DNA of 64,000 nucleotides from Rhodobium gokarnense (GCF_025961475.1 NZ_JAOQNS010000008.1:124001-188000), one strand, 5' to 3'; shown: positions 1-8,970, numbered from the stretch's first letter. Translations and numbers: made by a program. Notes: a model not told the origin generated them from the sequence alone.

Positions 1-2
1 TC

Positions 3-323
3 ATCTACGGCTCGATCAGCTATTTCCCGCGCGAAGCCGCGCGCAGCATGCTCCGCGTCCTGCGCGAACGGTTCACGGGAGTATCGCGTTTCGTCGTCGG
101 CAATGTCGCGGATCTTGCCCAGATTCATGCATTTTTCGCAGACCAGTACGAAGACGGCATTGAAGACAGGGCGGATTCGGCGATAGGTGTCTGGTGGTCG
201 CGCCAGGCGTTCGAAGAGATGGCCCGCGATACGGGCTGGTCCGCCGAGATCAGGCGCATGCCAGACACGTTTTACGCCAGTCATTATCGTTTCGATGCGG
301 TTTTGCGGCCGGCACAGGTTTGA
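3..323 (+). CDS. C-terminal part of a probable methyltransferase (5' end outside window)
   Basis: The frame is open from the first bases, so the gene starts upstream of the window; 106 residues are visible. The segment has the look of the end of a class I SAM-dependent methyltransferase: a YGSISYFP strand, a helix, a VSRFVVGNV strand, then a WWSRQAFEEMA helix and a final FYASHYRFDAVL strand. The SAM-binding motif would lie in the missing part, so the assignment is inference only. The stop TGA (321-323) overlaps the ATG of the next gene by one base, which suggests translational coupling with the sulfotransferase-aminotransferase fusion. It is probably an upstream member of the same glycan-modification operon. 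Confidence 0.5.
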   Translation: MYGSISYFPREAARSMLRVLRERFTGVSRFVVGNVADLAQIHAFFADQYEDGIEDRADSAIGVWWSRQAFEEMARDTGWSAEIRRMPDTFYASHYRFDAVLRPAQV

Positions 324-2452
324 TGTCAGGAATGTTCAAGAAAGTCGTCTGGCTTGCCGGCATGCCCCGCTCGGGGACGAACTGGGCCTCCCAGATCTTC
401 GCGTCCCACCCCGACGTGAGGCTCAAGTTCTGCCCGCTGTTTTCCTATCCCTTCAAGAATGCCTGCGACGAAAACAGCACGGCGGACGACTGGAACAAGC
501 TGTTTGAAGCCGTCTACACCACGAGCGACGCGTATCTCGACCAGGAGTACCTTCGCAAGGACGGTCTTCTGCCGACGTTCGAGGAAAAGTCGGACGCTCC
601 AAGCGTCCTGTGCATCAAGTCGACCCGGTACCACCATCTGCTGCCGAACCTCCTCGACCTCGTTCCCGAGCTTCACCTTGTCGTCCTGGTCCGCAATCCC
701 GCAGCGTCCATCCATTCCTGGCTGACCAACCCGCATGAGTTTCCGGACGGCGCCGATCCGGCGACGGAATGGCGTTCAGGCGCCTGCCGCAAGACCGGCA
801 CCGGAGAGTTCTGGGGGTTCGACGACTGGAAGGCCGTCACACGGCAGCAACTGGCCCTTGCCCGTGCCCGGCCGGACAGGGTCACGGTGGTGGTCTACGA
901 AGACCTGGTGCGCGATGCCGGCGGTGAGACCGCGCGCCTGTTCGATCGTCTCGGCCTCGATTTGCATCCCCAGACAAGCGCATTCCTGACGGCGTCCCAA
1001 TCGTCCAACAAGAGCCACAAGCGGGCGGTGTTCAAGGATCCCAACGTCTCGGAGCGTTGGACCGGGGAGATCGATCCGGAGATCCGCTACACGATCGGCC
1101 GGGAGCTCGTCGGCACCCCGCTCGCGCGTTTTTGCGACGCCCGGACCCTGGCCGTCGGAGCGGGCTGGCGAGGACCCAAAGGACCCCTGCGCCTCGGGCC
1201 GACAAAGGCGAAACTCGACGATCTTGCCGCCTTCGGCGGTCCCCCGCTGTTCGACCGGACGCAGCCGCGCCCGATCGGACAGCTCGCAAAGCCGTCTTCC
1301 ACGGCCTTCTCCCGCTACGTGGACACGATCTACGAAGAACGCCGCTGGTCCAACAACGGTGCCCTGGTGCGAACCCTGGAGCATCGCCTCGCCGAGTACC
1401 ACGGCGTTGAGCACTGCGTGACCTTCGCCAATGCCTCGCTCGCGATCGTCGCGCTGCTGAAGTCCGTGGCGCTGCCGACCGCACGCGAAATCATCTTGCC
1501 GGCATTCACCTATGTGGGCCTGCCGCACATCATCGTATGGTCCGGCTACCAACCACGGTTTTGCGATATCGACGAGCGGACCCAGTCCTTGTCGCCATCC
1601 GCAGTCGAAGCGGCCGTGACGGAGGAGACGGCTGCGATTCTCGCCGTCCATCAGGTGAACGCGCCGTGCGATCACGAATGGTTTGCGGACTTCTCGTCGA
1701 GAACGGGCGTTCCCGTGGTGTACGATTCCGTTCACGCGCTCGGCTGCAGCCTGCCCGATGGAACGCCGATCGGCGGGCTCGGCGAAGCCGAAGTGTTCAG
1801 CCTGCACGCGACGAAGATCCTGAACGGCTTCGAAGGCGGTTACATCACGACGAACAACCCGGACCTTGCGCACACGCTGAAGAGCCTGCGGAATTTCGGC
1901 TACACGACCGAGATATCCACGGATGCGATAGGCCTGAACGGCAAGCTGAACGAAGTCCACGCCGCCATGGCCCTTGCGTCCCTGGAACAGGTCGACACGG
2001 TGATCGCGGAAAACGAAGAGCGTTTCCTGAAATACCGTAATGCATTTCACGATATCGAAGGACTTTCCTTCGTCCCCTACGAAGACAGCTACAAGGCCAA
2101 GAATTACGAATTCGCGCTGCTGGAAATCGACGAGAACTGGCCGTTGGAGCGCGATACGATCGTGAGCCTTCTGCGCGCGGAGAACGCCCTGGCGCGCGCC
2201 TATTACAACGAGCCGCTCTACCGATATGACGACTATCCCGAAGTCGGGAGCTGCTCGGCGCCGAATGTGCCGCGCAATGTCGTCATGCCGTTCATGCCGG
2301 TTACCGACAAGCTCGCGCGACGTATCATCCAGATGCCGGTGGGTGGTCACGTGGCCACGACCGACATTGAGGGTCTTGCGGATTTTTTCCGGTTTGTCCG
2401 TGAGAACGCGCAAGACATTCGGATGCGCCTTCAGGCGCGGACGGAGTCCTAG
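323..2452 (+). CDS. Sulfotransferase / DegT-type aminotransferase fusion protein
   Basis: This 709-residue protein carries two enzymes. Residues about 7-290 are a PAPS-dependent sulfotransferase: GMPRSGTNW at 13-21 is the 5'-phosphosulfate loop, and VVLVRNPAASIHSWL is the typical 3'-phosphate-binding strand and helix. Residues about 325-700 are a DegT/DnrJ/EryC1/StrS PLP enzyme: a PAFTYVGLPH segment, the DSVHALG aspartate that would bind the pyridine nitrogen, and HATK with Lys498 as the expected Schiff-base lysine before FEGGYITT. DegT enzymes aminate nucleotide-linked keto-sugars; sulfotransferases add sulfate to OH or NH2 groups. ATG 323 is chosen because it overlaps the upstream stop and precedes the hydrophobic strand before the P-loop. 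The next gene starts 2 bp after the stop. The product of the combined activity is unknown. Confidence 0.88.
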   Translation: MSGMFKKVVWLAGMPRSGTNWASQIFASHPDVRLKFCPLFSYPFKNACDENSTADDWNKLFEAVYTTSDAYLDQEYLRKDGLLPTFEEKSDAPSVLCIKSTRYHHLLPNLLDLVPELHLVVLVRNPAASIHSWLTNPHEFPDGADPATEWRSGACRKTGTGEFWGFDDWKAVTRQQLALARARPDRVTVVVYEDLVRDAGGETARLFDRLGLDLHPQTSAFLTASQSSNKSHKRAVFKDPNVSERWTGEIDPEIRYTIGRELVGTPLARFCDARTLAVGAGWRGPKGPLRLGPTKAKLDDLAAFGGPPLFDRTQPRPIGQLAKPSSTAFSRYVDTIYEERRWSNNGALVRTLEHRLAEYHGVEHCVTFANASLAIVALLKSVALPTAREIILPAFTYVGLPHIIVWSGYQPRFCDIDERTQSLSPSAVEAAVTEETAAILAVHQVNAPCDHEWFADFSSRTGVPVVYDSVHALGCSLPDGTPIGGLGEAEVFSLHATKILNGFEGGYITTNNPDLAHTLKSLRNFGYTTEISTDAIGLNGKLNEVHAAMALASLEQVDTVIAENEERFLKYRNAFHDIEGLSFVPYEDSYKAKNYEFALLEIDENWPLERDTIVSLLRAENALARAYYNEPLYRYDDYPEVGSCSAPNVPRNVVMPFMPVTDKLARRIIQMPVGGHVATTDIEGLADFFRFVRENAQDIRMRLQARTES

Positions 2453-2454
2453 CC

Positions 2455-3666
2455 GTGAAAGCAACGATTTCAGATTTCCAGGTGTTTGGGGGATCGCCGA
2501 CATTCGACGTCGATCGCGTGGTCGGCCAAGTCTATATGCCGGACCGCGAGGTCTTCGACACGTGGTTTTCGGCGATTTCCGAGCGCGCGTTCTACACCAA
2601 CCACGGCCCGCTCGTGGCGCGGCTGGACGCGGTCATTGCCGATCGCCTCGAGGTCGCCAACGCCGTCTCGGTCACGAACGGAACCGTCGCCCTCATGGTG
2701 GCCCTCACGGCCCTTGAATTGAGCGGCGATGTGATCGTGCCGGCGTTCACCTTTCCGGCGACGGTTCAGGCGGTCGTCTGGGCGGGCCTCCGTCCGGTCT
2801 TTGCGGACGTCGATCCCGTAACACACAACCTGACGCCGGAAACCGTCGCCGCGGCCATGACACCGGAAACGACCTGCGTCCTCGGTGTGCATGTCTGGGG
2901 CCGGCCCTGCGAACCCGCGGGCCTGAAGGCATTCTGTCGCCAGAACGCGCTCCGTCTGGCGTTCGACGCCTGCCACGGCTTCGGATGCAGCCATGACGGA
3001 CGCATGCTCGGCAATTTCGGCGACGTCGAGGTATTTTCGTTCCACGCCACCAAGATCGTCAACGGCGCCGAAGGCGGCTGCATCACCACGAATGACGACG
3101 AGTTGGCTGCACGTCTGCGCACCGTGGCGAACTTCCACCGGTCTCCGGCCGACCGCGACTGCAAGGTCAGGATCAACGCCAAGATGACCGAGGCGCAGGC
3201 GGCCATGGCGCTGATGGCCCTTTCCGAGTTCGAGCAATACGTCGACAGAAACCGCGCCATCTATGAGGTCTATCGGGAGCAACTGGGGCCTCGTTCCGAT
3301 GTCCGCATGATCGCGTTCGATGCCTCGGAGCTCCAGAACTACCAGTACGCCGTCTTCGAGCTCGGCGACGAGGCCGGGATTTCGCGCGATGATCTGCTGG
3401 CGGTGCTGCGCCGCGAAGGCGTGCACGCGCGCCGCTATTTCGCCCCCGGCGTCCACAAGCTTCATCCGTTCGAAGAGGGAAGGAACGGTCCTCCCCTTCC
3501 GATCACAGATCAGCTCTGCGACACCCTGTTCCAGCTTCCCGTCGGCGCGTTCGTGACACCGCAGGACGCGCGGCTGATCGCCAATCTTGTCTCGGTCATT
3601 CTCGACAATGCCGACGCGTTTTCGCAGCGCCTGGCAACGTCAAAGGACGGTGCGGCGTCGGCGTGA
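2455..3666 (+). CDS. DegT/DnrJ/EryC1/StrS family aminotransferase
   Basis: This 403-residue PLP-dependent aminotransferase is of the nucleotide-sugar type. It shows the AVSVTNGT phosphate-binding start, PAFTFPATVQ, FADVDP, the FDACHGFG aspartate expected to pair with PLP, and FHATK with Lys200 as the internal aldimine lysine, followed by AEGGCITT. It starts with GTG 2 bp after the stop of the fusion gene. It resembles the aminotransferase half of that fusion motif by motif, so the two are paralogues lying side by side and may form a mixed dimer; that is inference. The likely role is synthesis of an amino sugar for a surface polysaccharide or glycoprotein, with an unknown keto-sugar as substrate. 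Confidence 0.88.
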   Translation: MKATISDFQVFGGSPTFDVDRVVGQVYMPDREVFDTWFSAISERAFYTNHGPLVARLDAVIADRLEVANAVSVTNGTVALMVALTALELSGDVIVPAFTFPATVQAVVWAGLRPVFADVDPVTHNLTPETVAAAMTPETTCVLGVHVWGRPCEPAGLKAFCRQNALRLAFDACHGFGCSHDGRMLGNFGDVEVFSFHATKIVNGAEGGCITTNDDELAARLRTVANFHRSPADRDCKVRINAKMTEAQAAMALMALSEFEQYVDRNRAIYEVYREQLGPRSDVRMIAFDASELQNYQYAVFELGDEAGISRDDLLAVLRREGVHARRYFAPGVHKLHPFEEGRNGPPLPITDQLCDTLFQLPVGAFVTPQDARLIANLVSVILDNADAFSQRLATSKDGAASA

Positions 3667-3789
3667 CGTCGTTCGTGTGCCGCCGGAATGGCTGACGGCC
3701 AATGTCCGCAAGACCGGCAACCAGCCATTGTCAGGGCCAAGCCGTCGCATTATCCCGATTATCGCCACCCCAGTGCGGAGCAGAGCCGA

Positions 3790-4533
3790 ATGCGACTTGG
3801 CATCATGCAGCCCTACTTCTTCCCCTATCTCGGCTATTTCGACGTCATCCGGAAGACCGACCGCTGGATCGTCTTCGATGTGGTGAAGTACCAGGCCAAG
3901 CACTGGATGAACCGCAATCGCATCCTGGAGCCGAACAAGGGCGAGCAATACATCACGGTGCCGGTCGACAAGCACTCCTCCCGGATGCTGAGCGACATCA
4001 CGGTCAAGGATATGCCCCAGGCGCGCGAGAAGATCCTCCGGCAACTCGCCGTCTACCGCAACGTCGCGCCCTATTTCGATGCGGTCTGCGGCATCGTCGA
4101 GGAGACCTTTGACGACGTCGGCGACGACCCGGTCCGCCTCAGCGATCTCAATGTCGCCGGCCTTGCCCGGGTCTGCGCCCATCTCGGCATCGCGTTCGAC
4201 TACCGCATCTGCTCCGAGCTCGACCTGGATTATGCCGGCGTCCAGCACGCCGGCCAATGGGCGCTGGAAATCTGCCGCCAGCTCGGCGCCACCGGCTATG
4301 TCAATCCGTCCGGCGGCAAATCGATCTTCCGGAGAGAAGAATGGCAGGCCGCCGGCATCGACATCGCGTTCACGCGGCTACCGGACTTCCGCTATCCCGT
4401 CGGCGGCAAGTTTGAATTCGTCCCCCACCTGTCCATAGTGGACTGCCTGATGTGGGTACCGGGCACGGAGATTCTGGCCTATCTCGATGAATTGTCCCTG
4501 GACCGCGGGGGCGAGCCCATGGCGGCACCCTAG
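3790..4533 (+). CDS. WbqC-like family protein
   Basis: This 247-residue protein begins with the family signature MQPYFFPYLGYFDVI and carries the conserved segments WMNRNRI and YVNPSGG. WbqC-like proteins are found beside amino-sugar and O-antigen genes. Their exact reaction is poorly established; acyl or glycyl transfer to an amino sugar has been proposed from context. The ATG at 3790 is chosen because the family starts at this point; the frame is open upstream but that stretch has no family sequence. It lies 123 bp after the aminotransferase and 42 bp before the next gene on the same strand, consistent with one operon producing and decorating an amino sugar. Confidence 0.85.
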   Translation: MRLGIMQPYFFPYLGYFDVIRKTDRWIVFDVVKYQAKHWMNRNRILEPNKGEQYITVPVDKHSSRMLSDITVKDMPQAREKILRQLAVYRNVAPYFDAVCGIVEETFDDVGDDPVRLSDLNVAGLARVCAHLGIAFDYRICSELDLDYAGVQHAGQWALEICRQLGATGYVNPSGGKSIFRREEWQAAGIDIAFTRLPDFRYPVGGKFEFVPHLSIVDCLMWVPGTEILAYLDELSLDRGGEPMAAP

Positions 4534-4575
4534 ATCGGGATTTGCGAGCACGCTCAAGGAGCTGGAGACCGGCAG

Positions 4576-6093
4576 ATGGCCACGTTCACGTCCCCCCATG
4601 TTGACGATGCGTTTTACGCAAAGACCTACGCCGCCGAACTGGCCGGCAGGCAGCCCGGCGATCATTTTCAAGCGATTGGACTGGCAAACGGACTGCTTCC
4701 CAATGCAGAGCTCGATCCGACGCTCGAGCAATTCAAGGACGTTGCCGGCAACGCCGACCGGCCCCTGCAGCAGCGCTACAATGCGCTCTGCCGGGAGATG
4801 ATCCGTCACTTTCCCAATCCCGCCTATGACGGCTATTTCTGGACCTTTCTCGAAACCCACAAGCCGCCCGAGCCCGGGGCCAAGGCACAGTTCGATCAAG
4901 CGCTGATCGGCGATCCGGAATCCGCAGGGCGGATGGGTTATCTTTATGGCGGCGCCCGGCATGACATCCGGCAACCCTCGTGCCAGGCCTTCCTCGACCG
5001 GGTTGAAAATGGCGAAGACCCCGTAGTTCAGGCCAGACTCCCGCACGGCTTCTGGGACGGAATCGCGCGCGTCTTTATCCTCGAGCACATCCTCGCCGAG
5101 CAGTTTCCCGGACGCGGGCTCGGGGACGAGGCGCGGTTGCGTCTCGCCATCCGCCTGGCGCGGCATCTCCGTCCGAACGACCCCCAATCGATCCTGTTCA
5201 CCGAGAACTTCCTTCATGAGGTCAGAACGCTGGCAGCCGGCAGCGCGCCCGAGCGACCGCCGGCCCTCGCCTTCAAGTCCTTTCCCGATGGCGGAACCGG
5301 CCTTTTTGGACGGAGCGAGGTCCATCCGCCGCGTGCGCCTTTCGTCTTCAAGGCCGTGGAGTGGCTGAAGCCCGGACAGCGCGAATTCGGCGATGCCATG
5401 CTGATGAAGCGCGTCGTCATGTCGGGCATGTTCCAGCCTTTCATGGACCGCATTCGCCATCGGCCGGTGGTTCTGGTGGCAAACCAGTTCCTGTCCGATT
5501 TCGGCGAGCGCTTCGACCTGCCGGCGTTCGTCTTCGTGGAGGTCCCGCCGCGCGAGGCGCACCTTGTCCGCGACGATATCTGGGAGCGATGCCGGCAGGC
5601 ACTCTCCCCTATCGTGAGCGCCGCTTCCCCAGACGCACCGCCGATCGTTCTGACCCGCTGCGGAGGCTCGTTTGCCTTTCATCTGATCAATCGGCTGGCG
5701 CGGGAGTTTCCCCAGACCTCGTTCGTGGATTTGGGACAATCCGCCGACCTGTGGTTCCTCGACCGCGACGGCTTTGTGCGAAAAGGCGGCCTGCCATGGT
5801 CGCCCAACTTCAGAAAACAGATTGAAATCAACAATTTGGCGGAGTTCTATCGATCCAAATGCGGAATTGCCGACTTTGCGGCATTCCACATCGAGCGGCA
5901 CGGCGAGGCGAAACCGGCGCAACGCTGGTCGCCCTCAAGTCGGTTCCTGCAATATGCGCAGCTCGCTGCCGCCCGCGGCCTGGACGATGTCGCCGATCTG
6001 TTCGTCGAACGTGCGCTCTCGCAAACGCCCGATGACCCGGCCCTGCTGCGGTTCATCGATCAGCGAAAGGCAAAGCAGGACCGCACCGTGTGA
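4576..6093 (+). CDS. Large protein with GT-D-like domain, paralogue of the facing gene
   Basis: This 505-residue cytoplasmic protein has no signal peptide. Residues about 10-48 form a short module (FYAKTYAAELAG, then GLLPNAELDP) like the 'YxxxYxDVxxxG...GRxPNxxFD' units seen in rhizobial glycan enzymes. A middle part has RLPHGFWDGIARVFILE and FTENF. Residues about 295-395 contain PVVLVANQ, a proline-rich VEVPPREAHL strand, IVLTRCGGSF and DLGQSADLWFLD. This order resembles GT-D fold (DUF1792-type) glycosyltransferases, where an LxALG-type strand is followed by iDiGH. That is inference from motif order. The C-terminal 55 residues look like one TPR. It is a clear paralogue of the 540-residue product encoded convergently at 6129-7751. 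Confidence 0.7.
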   Translation: MATFTSPHVDDAFYAKTYAAELAGRQPGDHFQAIGLANGLLPNAELDPTLEQFKDVAGNADRPLQQRYNALCREMIRHFPNPAYDGYFWTFLETHKPPEPGAKAQFDQALIGDPESAGRMGYLYGGARHDIRQPSCQAFLDRVENGEDPVVQARLPHGFWDGIARVFILEHILAEQFPGRGLGDEARLRLAIRLARHLRPNDPQSILFTENFLHEVRTLAAGSAPERPPALAFKSFPDGGTGLFGRSEVHPPRAPFVFKAVEWLKPGQREFGDAMLMKRVVMSGMFQPFMDRIRHRPVVLVANQFLSDFGERFDLPAFVFVEVPPREAHLVRDDIWERCRQALSPIVSAASPDAPPIVLTRCGGSFAFHLINRLAREFPQTSFVDLGQSADLWFLDRDGFVRKGGLPWSPNFRKQIEINNLAEFYRSKCGIADFAAFHIERHGEAKPAQRWSPSSRFLQYAQLAAARGLDDVADLFVERALSQTPDDPALLRFIDQRKAKQDRTV

Positions 6094-6128
6094 GCCCTGG
6101 AACTCCCGTCCCCGTTGCTCTCGGCGCC

Positions 6129-7751
6129 TCAATCGTGGCCGGTCAGTTCGGCATGGAACTGCTTGAGCACGGCGTGCGAGGGATCCATCGCAAGTCCCTT
6201 TTGGCAGGCCTCGAGCGCCTCGTCCGTCCGGCGAAAATGTCGATAAAGGCGCGTCAGGAGCACTAGCGGCGGCACGGCGTCCGGCGTTTTGGCATGCGCC
6301 CGCTCGGCGAACATCAGCGCGCGCTCGCTAAGGCCGAGATGCACCATGCGCCAGGCAAAGTTGAAGTCGCCGCTGTGTTTCGGCATCTTGGCGAGGATTT
6401 CGCCGGTGAAGACGGCCTCGCGAAAGTGGGAGCGGCTGTCGGGAACGTCGAGAAGCCGGTCGTAAAAATCGAAGAGATCATTGGCATCGAGGATACGTTC
6501 CCAGAAGTCCTGCAGCCATAGCATTTCCGGCTTGCCGGTCGGAGCGTCGTCCAAGAACCACAGATTGATCGCCTGCCCGAGATCGAAATAGACCGCATAG
6601 GGAAGCCGGCGCGACAGGTTGCAGAGCAGCCAGAACGAGAACGACCCGCCCGCCTGCGTAAGCACAATGGCCGGCGGATGATCGCGTTGTCCGACGCCCG
6701 CCTCATTCAGTTCGCTTTCGATACCATCGAGGATGTCATAGCGCGTCAGGTGGCTGTTCGCCGGCGGCACTTCCAGATGGTGGAAATCCGGGAGCTCCCA
6801 TCGCTCGCCGAGCGCCGCGAATCCCTTGTTTGAAACGAGGACGACTTTCCTCTCCCGCATCGCCTCGATGAGGGTCCCGATGCTGCCCGTCGAGGCGAAG
6901 CGTTTCCAGGCGATGCCATCTTCAAAGACGGTTCCGTCGGCAAAATTCCGAGCGATGAAATCGGTCGCCGCGTCCCAGCGAACCTGCGAGGGATCGGCCG
7001 AGCCGAAAAGGCGGTCCGGATAGTCGGGGTGCGCCTTGAATGCCAGACACGGCGAAACCGGATCATCGCCGGTGCGACAAAGCTCCGCCACCTCGGCAAT
7101 GAAATTCTCGGTGAAGACCGGGCTCTGGGCATAAAGGACGCGGACCAGGCGGGTCGCAAGGCGACCAATTCGCTCCGCCGTCGCAAGGGTCTCGCCCCAA
7201 AGCTCCTGCACCACGCGCTCCACGATCGCGATACGACCGAGAGCGTCCATCAGCCCGTGCGGCAGGCGGGCCCTGACCGAGGGTTTGCCGCTGGTGATCA
7301 GGTCCTTCCAATAGTCCGGCGAGCGCTTGCGGATGCAGTAGTGCTTTCCGCCGGCATCGAATTCCACGGCCCCGTCCGCGTCGATTTCCTCCCAATGGGC
7401 GAGCAGCGCCTGCTGGCGCTCGGGATGATCCGTGTGGACCTGTGTATCCGCGAAACGCCAATCGAAGGCATCGGCGTGATCGACCCGCTCAAAAACCTCT
7501 TTGGCAAGCGCTTTCAACAGGGGCTCGAGGCCTTGCTCCTCGATCAACGCAGCCGCTTCGGCCTCCGGGACACCCGGGAACCGTATCGCGGCAACGAGCG
7601 GATCGAAGGAGGCGTTCGGCATCAGCCCCCGGGCACGCCCCTCCGTCTCGTAGTGCAGAGCCGGCGCCTGCCCGCCCAACAGGCCTTGGTAGTGCTGGCG
7701 ATAGAAATCCCCGTCGACAACCACTCCCGACTGCATGCCCGGTGCCGTCAT
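6129..7751 (-). CDS. Large protein with GT-D-like domain and C-terminal TPRs
   Basis: This 540-residue paralogue of the gene that faces it across a 35-bp gap has the same domain order. Residues 16-50 are the FYRQHYQGLLGG...GLMPNASFDP module. Residues 160-230 hold ARLPHGLMDALGRIAIVE and FTENFIAE. Residues 301-401 are the GT-D-like part: KVVLVSNKG, HLEVPPANSHLT, IVLTQAGGSF and YFDLGQAINLWFLD. Residues about 463-535 contain two TPR-like helical pairs. The ATG at 7751 overlaps the stop of the small upstream ORF as ATGA; a second ATG lies five codons downstream. Substrate and reaction are unknown; a glycosyltransferase role in the surrounding glycan cluster is the best guess. Confidence 0.7.
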   Translation of the reverse strand: MTAPGMQSGVVVDGDFYRQHYQGLLGGQAPALHYETEGRARGLMPNASFDPLVAAIRFPGVPEAEAAALIEEQGLEPLLKALAKEVFERVDHADAFDWRFADTQVHTDHPERQQALLAHWEEIDADGAVEFDAGGKHYCIRKRSPDYWKDLITSGKPSVRARLPHGLMDALGRIAIVERVVQELWGETLATAERIGRLATRLVRVLYAQSPVFTENFIAEVAELCRTGDDPVSPCLAFKAHPDYPDRLFGSADPSQVRWDAATDFIARNFADGTVFEDGIAWKRFASTGSIGTLIEAMRERKVVLVSNKGFAALGERWELPDFHHLEVPPANSHLTRYDILDGIESELNEAGVGQRDHPPAIVLTQAGGSFSFWLLCNLSRRLPYAVYFDLGQAINLWFLDDAPTGKPEMLWLQDFWERILDANDLFDFYDRLLDVPDSRSHFREAVFTGEILAKMPKHSGDFNFAWRMVHLGLSERALMFAERAHAKTPDAVPPLVLLTRLYRHFRRTDEALEACQKGLAMDPSHAVLKQFHAELTGHD

Positions 7752-7942
7752 CCGTTTGCCGCGCCCGTTCGGGTCGCCACCGAAACGACGGCATCGTTCT
7801 GTGGCATCTCGGTCGCATTGGGCACCAAGTCGTGGCGCCCGGCCAATGCCTCGACTTGTGGAATGGGGAACATGTGGCCCTCCAGGTCACCGACGGTCCA
7901 GCGGTTCGGGCCCAACTGATTCATCTCACGCTCCAGGGTCAT
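7748..7942 (-). CDS. Small hypothetical protein upstream of the GT-D-like gene
   Basis: A possible 64-residue protein without recognised domains. The case for it is position: it fills the gap between the sulfotransferase stop (47 bp away) and the next gene, and its stop overlaps the next ATG as ATGA, a usual sign of translational coupling. The composition is protein-like (MFPIPQVEALAG, LVPNATEMPQ) and not arginine-rich as chance frames in this GC-rich DNA tend to be. No good ribosome-binding site is visible before the ATG. It may be a leader peptide, a small partner, or chance. Confidence 0.4.
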   Translation of the reverse strand: MTLEREMNQLGPNRWTVGDLEGHMFPIPQVEALAGRHDLVPNATEMPQNDAVVSVATRTGAANG

Positions 7943-7989
7943 GTGCTGACGGTCAGGACGCCGCCATGGCGGTCCAATCGAACGTAACG

Positions 7990-8970
7990 CTACTTGCCGA
8001 GCAGCATCCAGGCGAGCGCCGCCACGGCCTTTTCGAGCGCGACGCCCTCATAATGCTCGTCCGGCTCGGCCGACCGGAGCGGCTTGGCAAAGAGCGGTTC
8101 GCCCTCCAGATAGGTTCGGGAAACCTCATCATTACCATCGTCAAAGCCGGCTAGGAGGCGGTCTAGGTCGCTCCCACTCGCCACCGGCGCGTCGCAGAAG
8201 AACCCGTCCATCTGCATCGTCAGCTTCATCAGCTCATGGTGAAAGCGGCGCTTTTCGACGATTTCCAGCGGCAGGCGGTTGATGATGCGCTGGATTTCCA
8301 GGAGATCGCGATTGAGGCTGACATTCGTCGGCTGCCCCGCCGCCCGCTCCGCCTCGGCAGCGATGTCCGGACAGGTGAGGCCCCAGAAATCCGCCATCAG
8401 CCCATGGCCGTCCCCGCCCGGGCTCGGATAGCGCCGGACCAGCATGTTCCCCGCGCCGAAGACGTTGGCCCAGCGCGCAAGCTGGCCCCGGTAGTCGCCG
8501 AGCCACCGATGCGCCTCGAGCGCATCGGAGAAGGTGCCGGAAAACCCCTGCGCCTTCACGATCTGGTTGTACCAGGACACCATGAGATCGTCCTGGCGAC
8601 GCAGGTAAACGACGATCCTGACCGCGCGACCGGTGGCAAGACCGGTCTCTGTCAGGAATTCGCTCAACTTCTCCGGCTGCGGAAAGAGATAGAAATCTTC
8701 GCTGGAAAGCAGGATATCGCCGTCAAACCCCTCGCATTCCGATCGCAGCGCGCCGGCGAGGTCATCAAGCGGCTGATCCTGCGGCTTCGCCCAGTCGGGA
8801 TAGCCCCCGTCCAGCAGGAACGCGAAATCGTGGTGCCCGAAACCGCGCAACGCGGCAGCCGGATAAAGCAGTCCCCGATCGCGCAGCCGTTGACGGTTTT
8901 CGGTCGCAAAATGCTGGATGGCCGTCGAGCCGGTCTTGGGGACGCCGATATGAACGTAGGTGGTGGACAT
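7990..8970 (-). CDS. Sulfotransferase family protein
   Basis: A 326-residue stand-alone PAPS-dependent sulfotransferase-like protein. It opens with YVHIGVPKTGSTAIQHF, the 5'-phosphosulfate loop, and has VRIVVYLRRQDDLMVSWYNQ as the 3'-phosphate-binding segment with its arginines and serine. No signal peptide or membrane helix is seen, so it would act in the cytoplasm on a nucleotide- or lipid-linked glycan, or on a small molecule. It lies 67 bp downstream of the TylF-like methyltransferase on the same strand and upstream of the small ORF and GT-D-like gene. It is not closely similar to the sulfotransferase half of the fusion, so the cluster has two different sulfotransferases. Confidence 0.85.
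   Translation of the reverse strand: MSTTYVHIGVPKTGSTAIQHFATENRQRLRDRGLLYPAAALRGFGHHDFAFLLDGGYPDWAKPQDQPLDDLAGALRSECEGFDGDILLSSEDFYLFPQPEKLSEFLTETGLATGRAVRIVVYLRRQDDLMVSWYNQIVKAQGFSGTFSDALEAHRWLGDYRGQLARWANVFGAGNMLVRRYPSPGGDGHGLMADFWGLTCPDIAAEAERAAGQPTNVSLNRDLLEIQRIINRLPLEIVEKRRFHHELMKLTMQMDGFFCDAPVASGSDLDRLLAGFDDGNDEVSRTYLEGEPLFAKPLRSAEPDEHYEGVALEKAVAALAWMLLGK

Noticed and set aside
776-2503. Long open frame (575 codons) on the minus strand across the fusion gene
   Set aside because: Antisense to a gene with clear domains; arginine/valine/glycine-rich composition typical of shadow frames in GC-rich DNA; no recognisable motifs.
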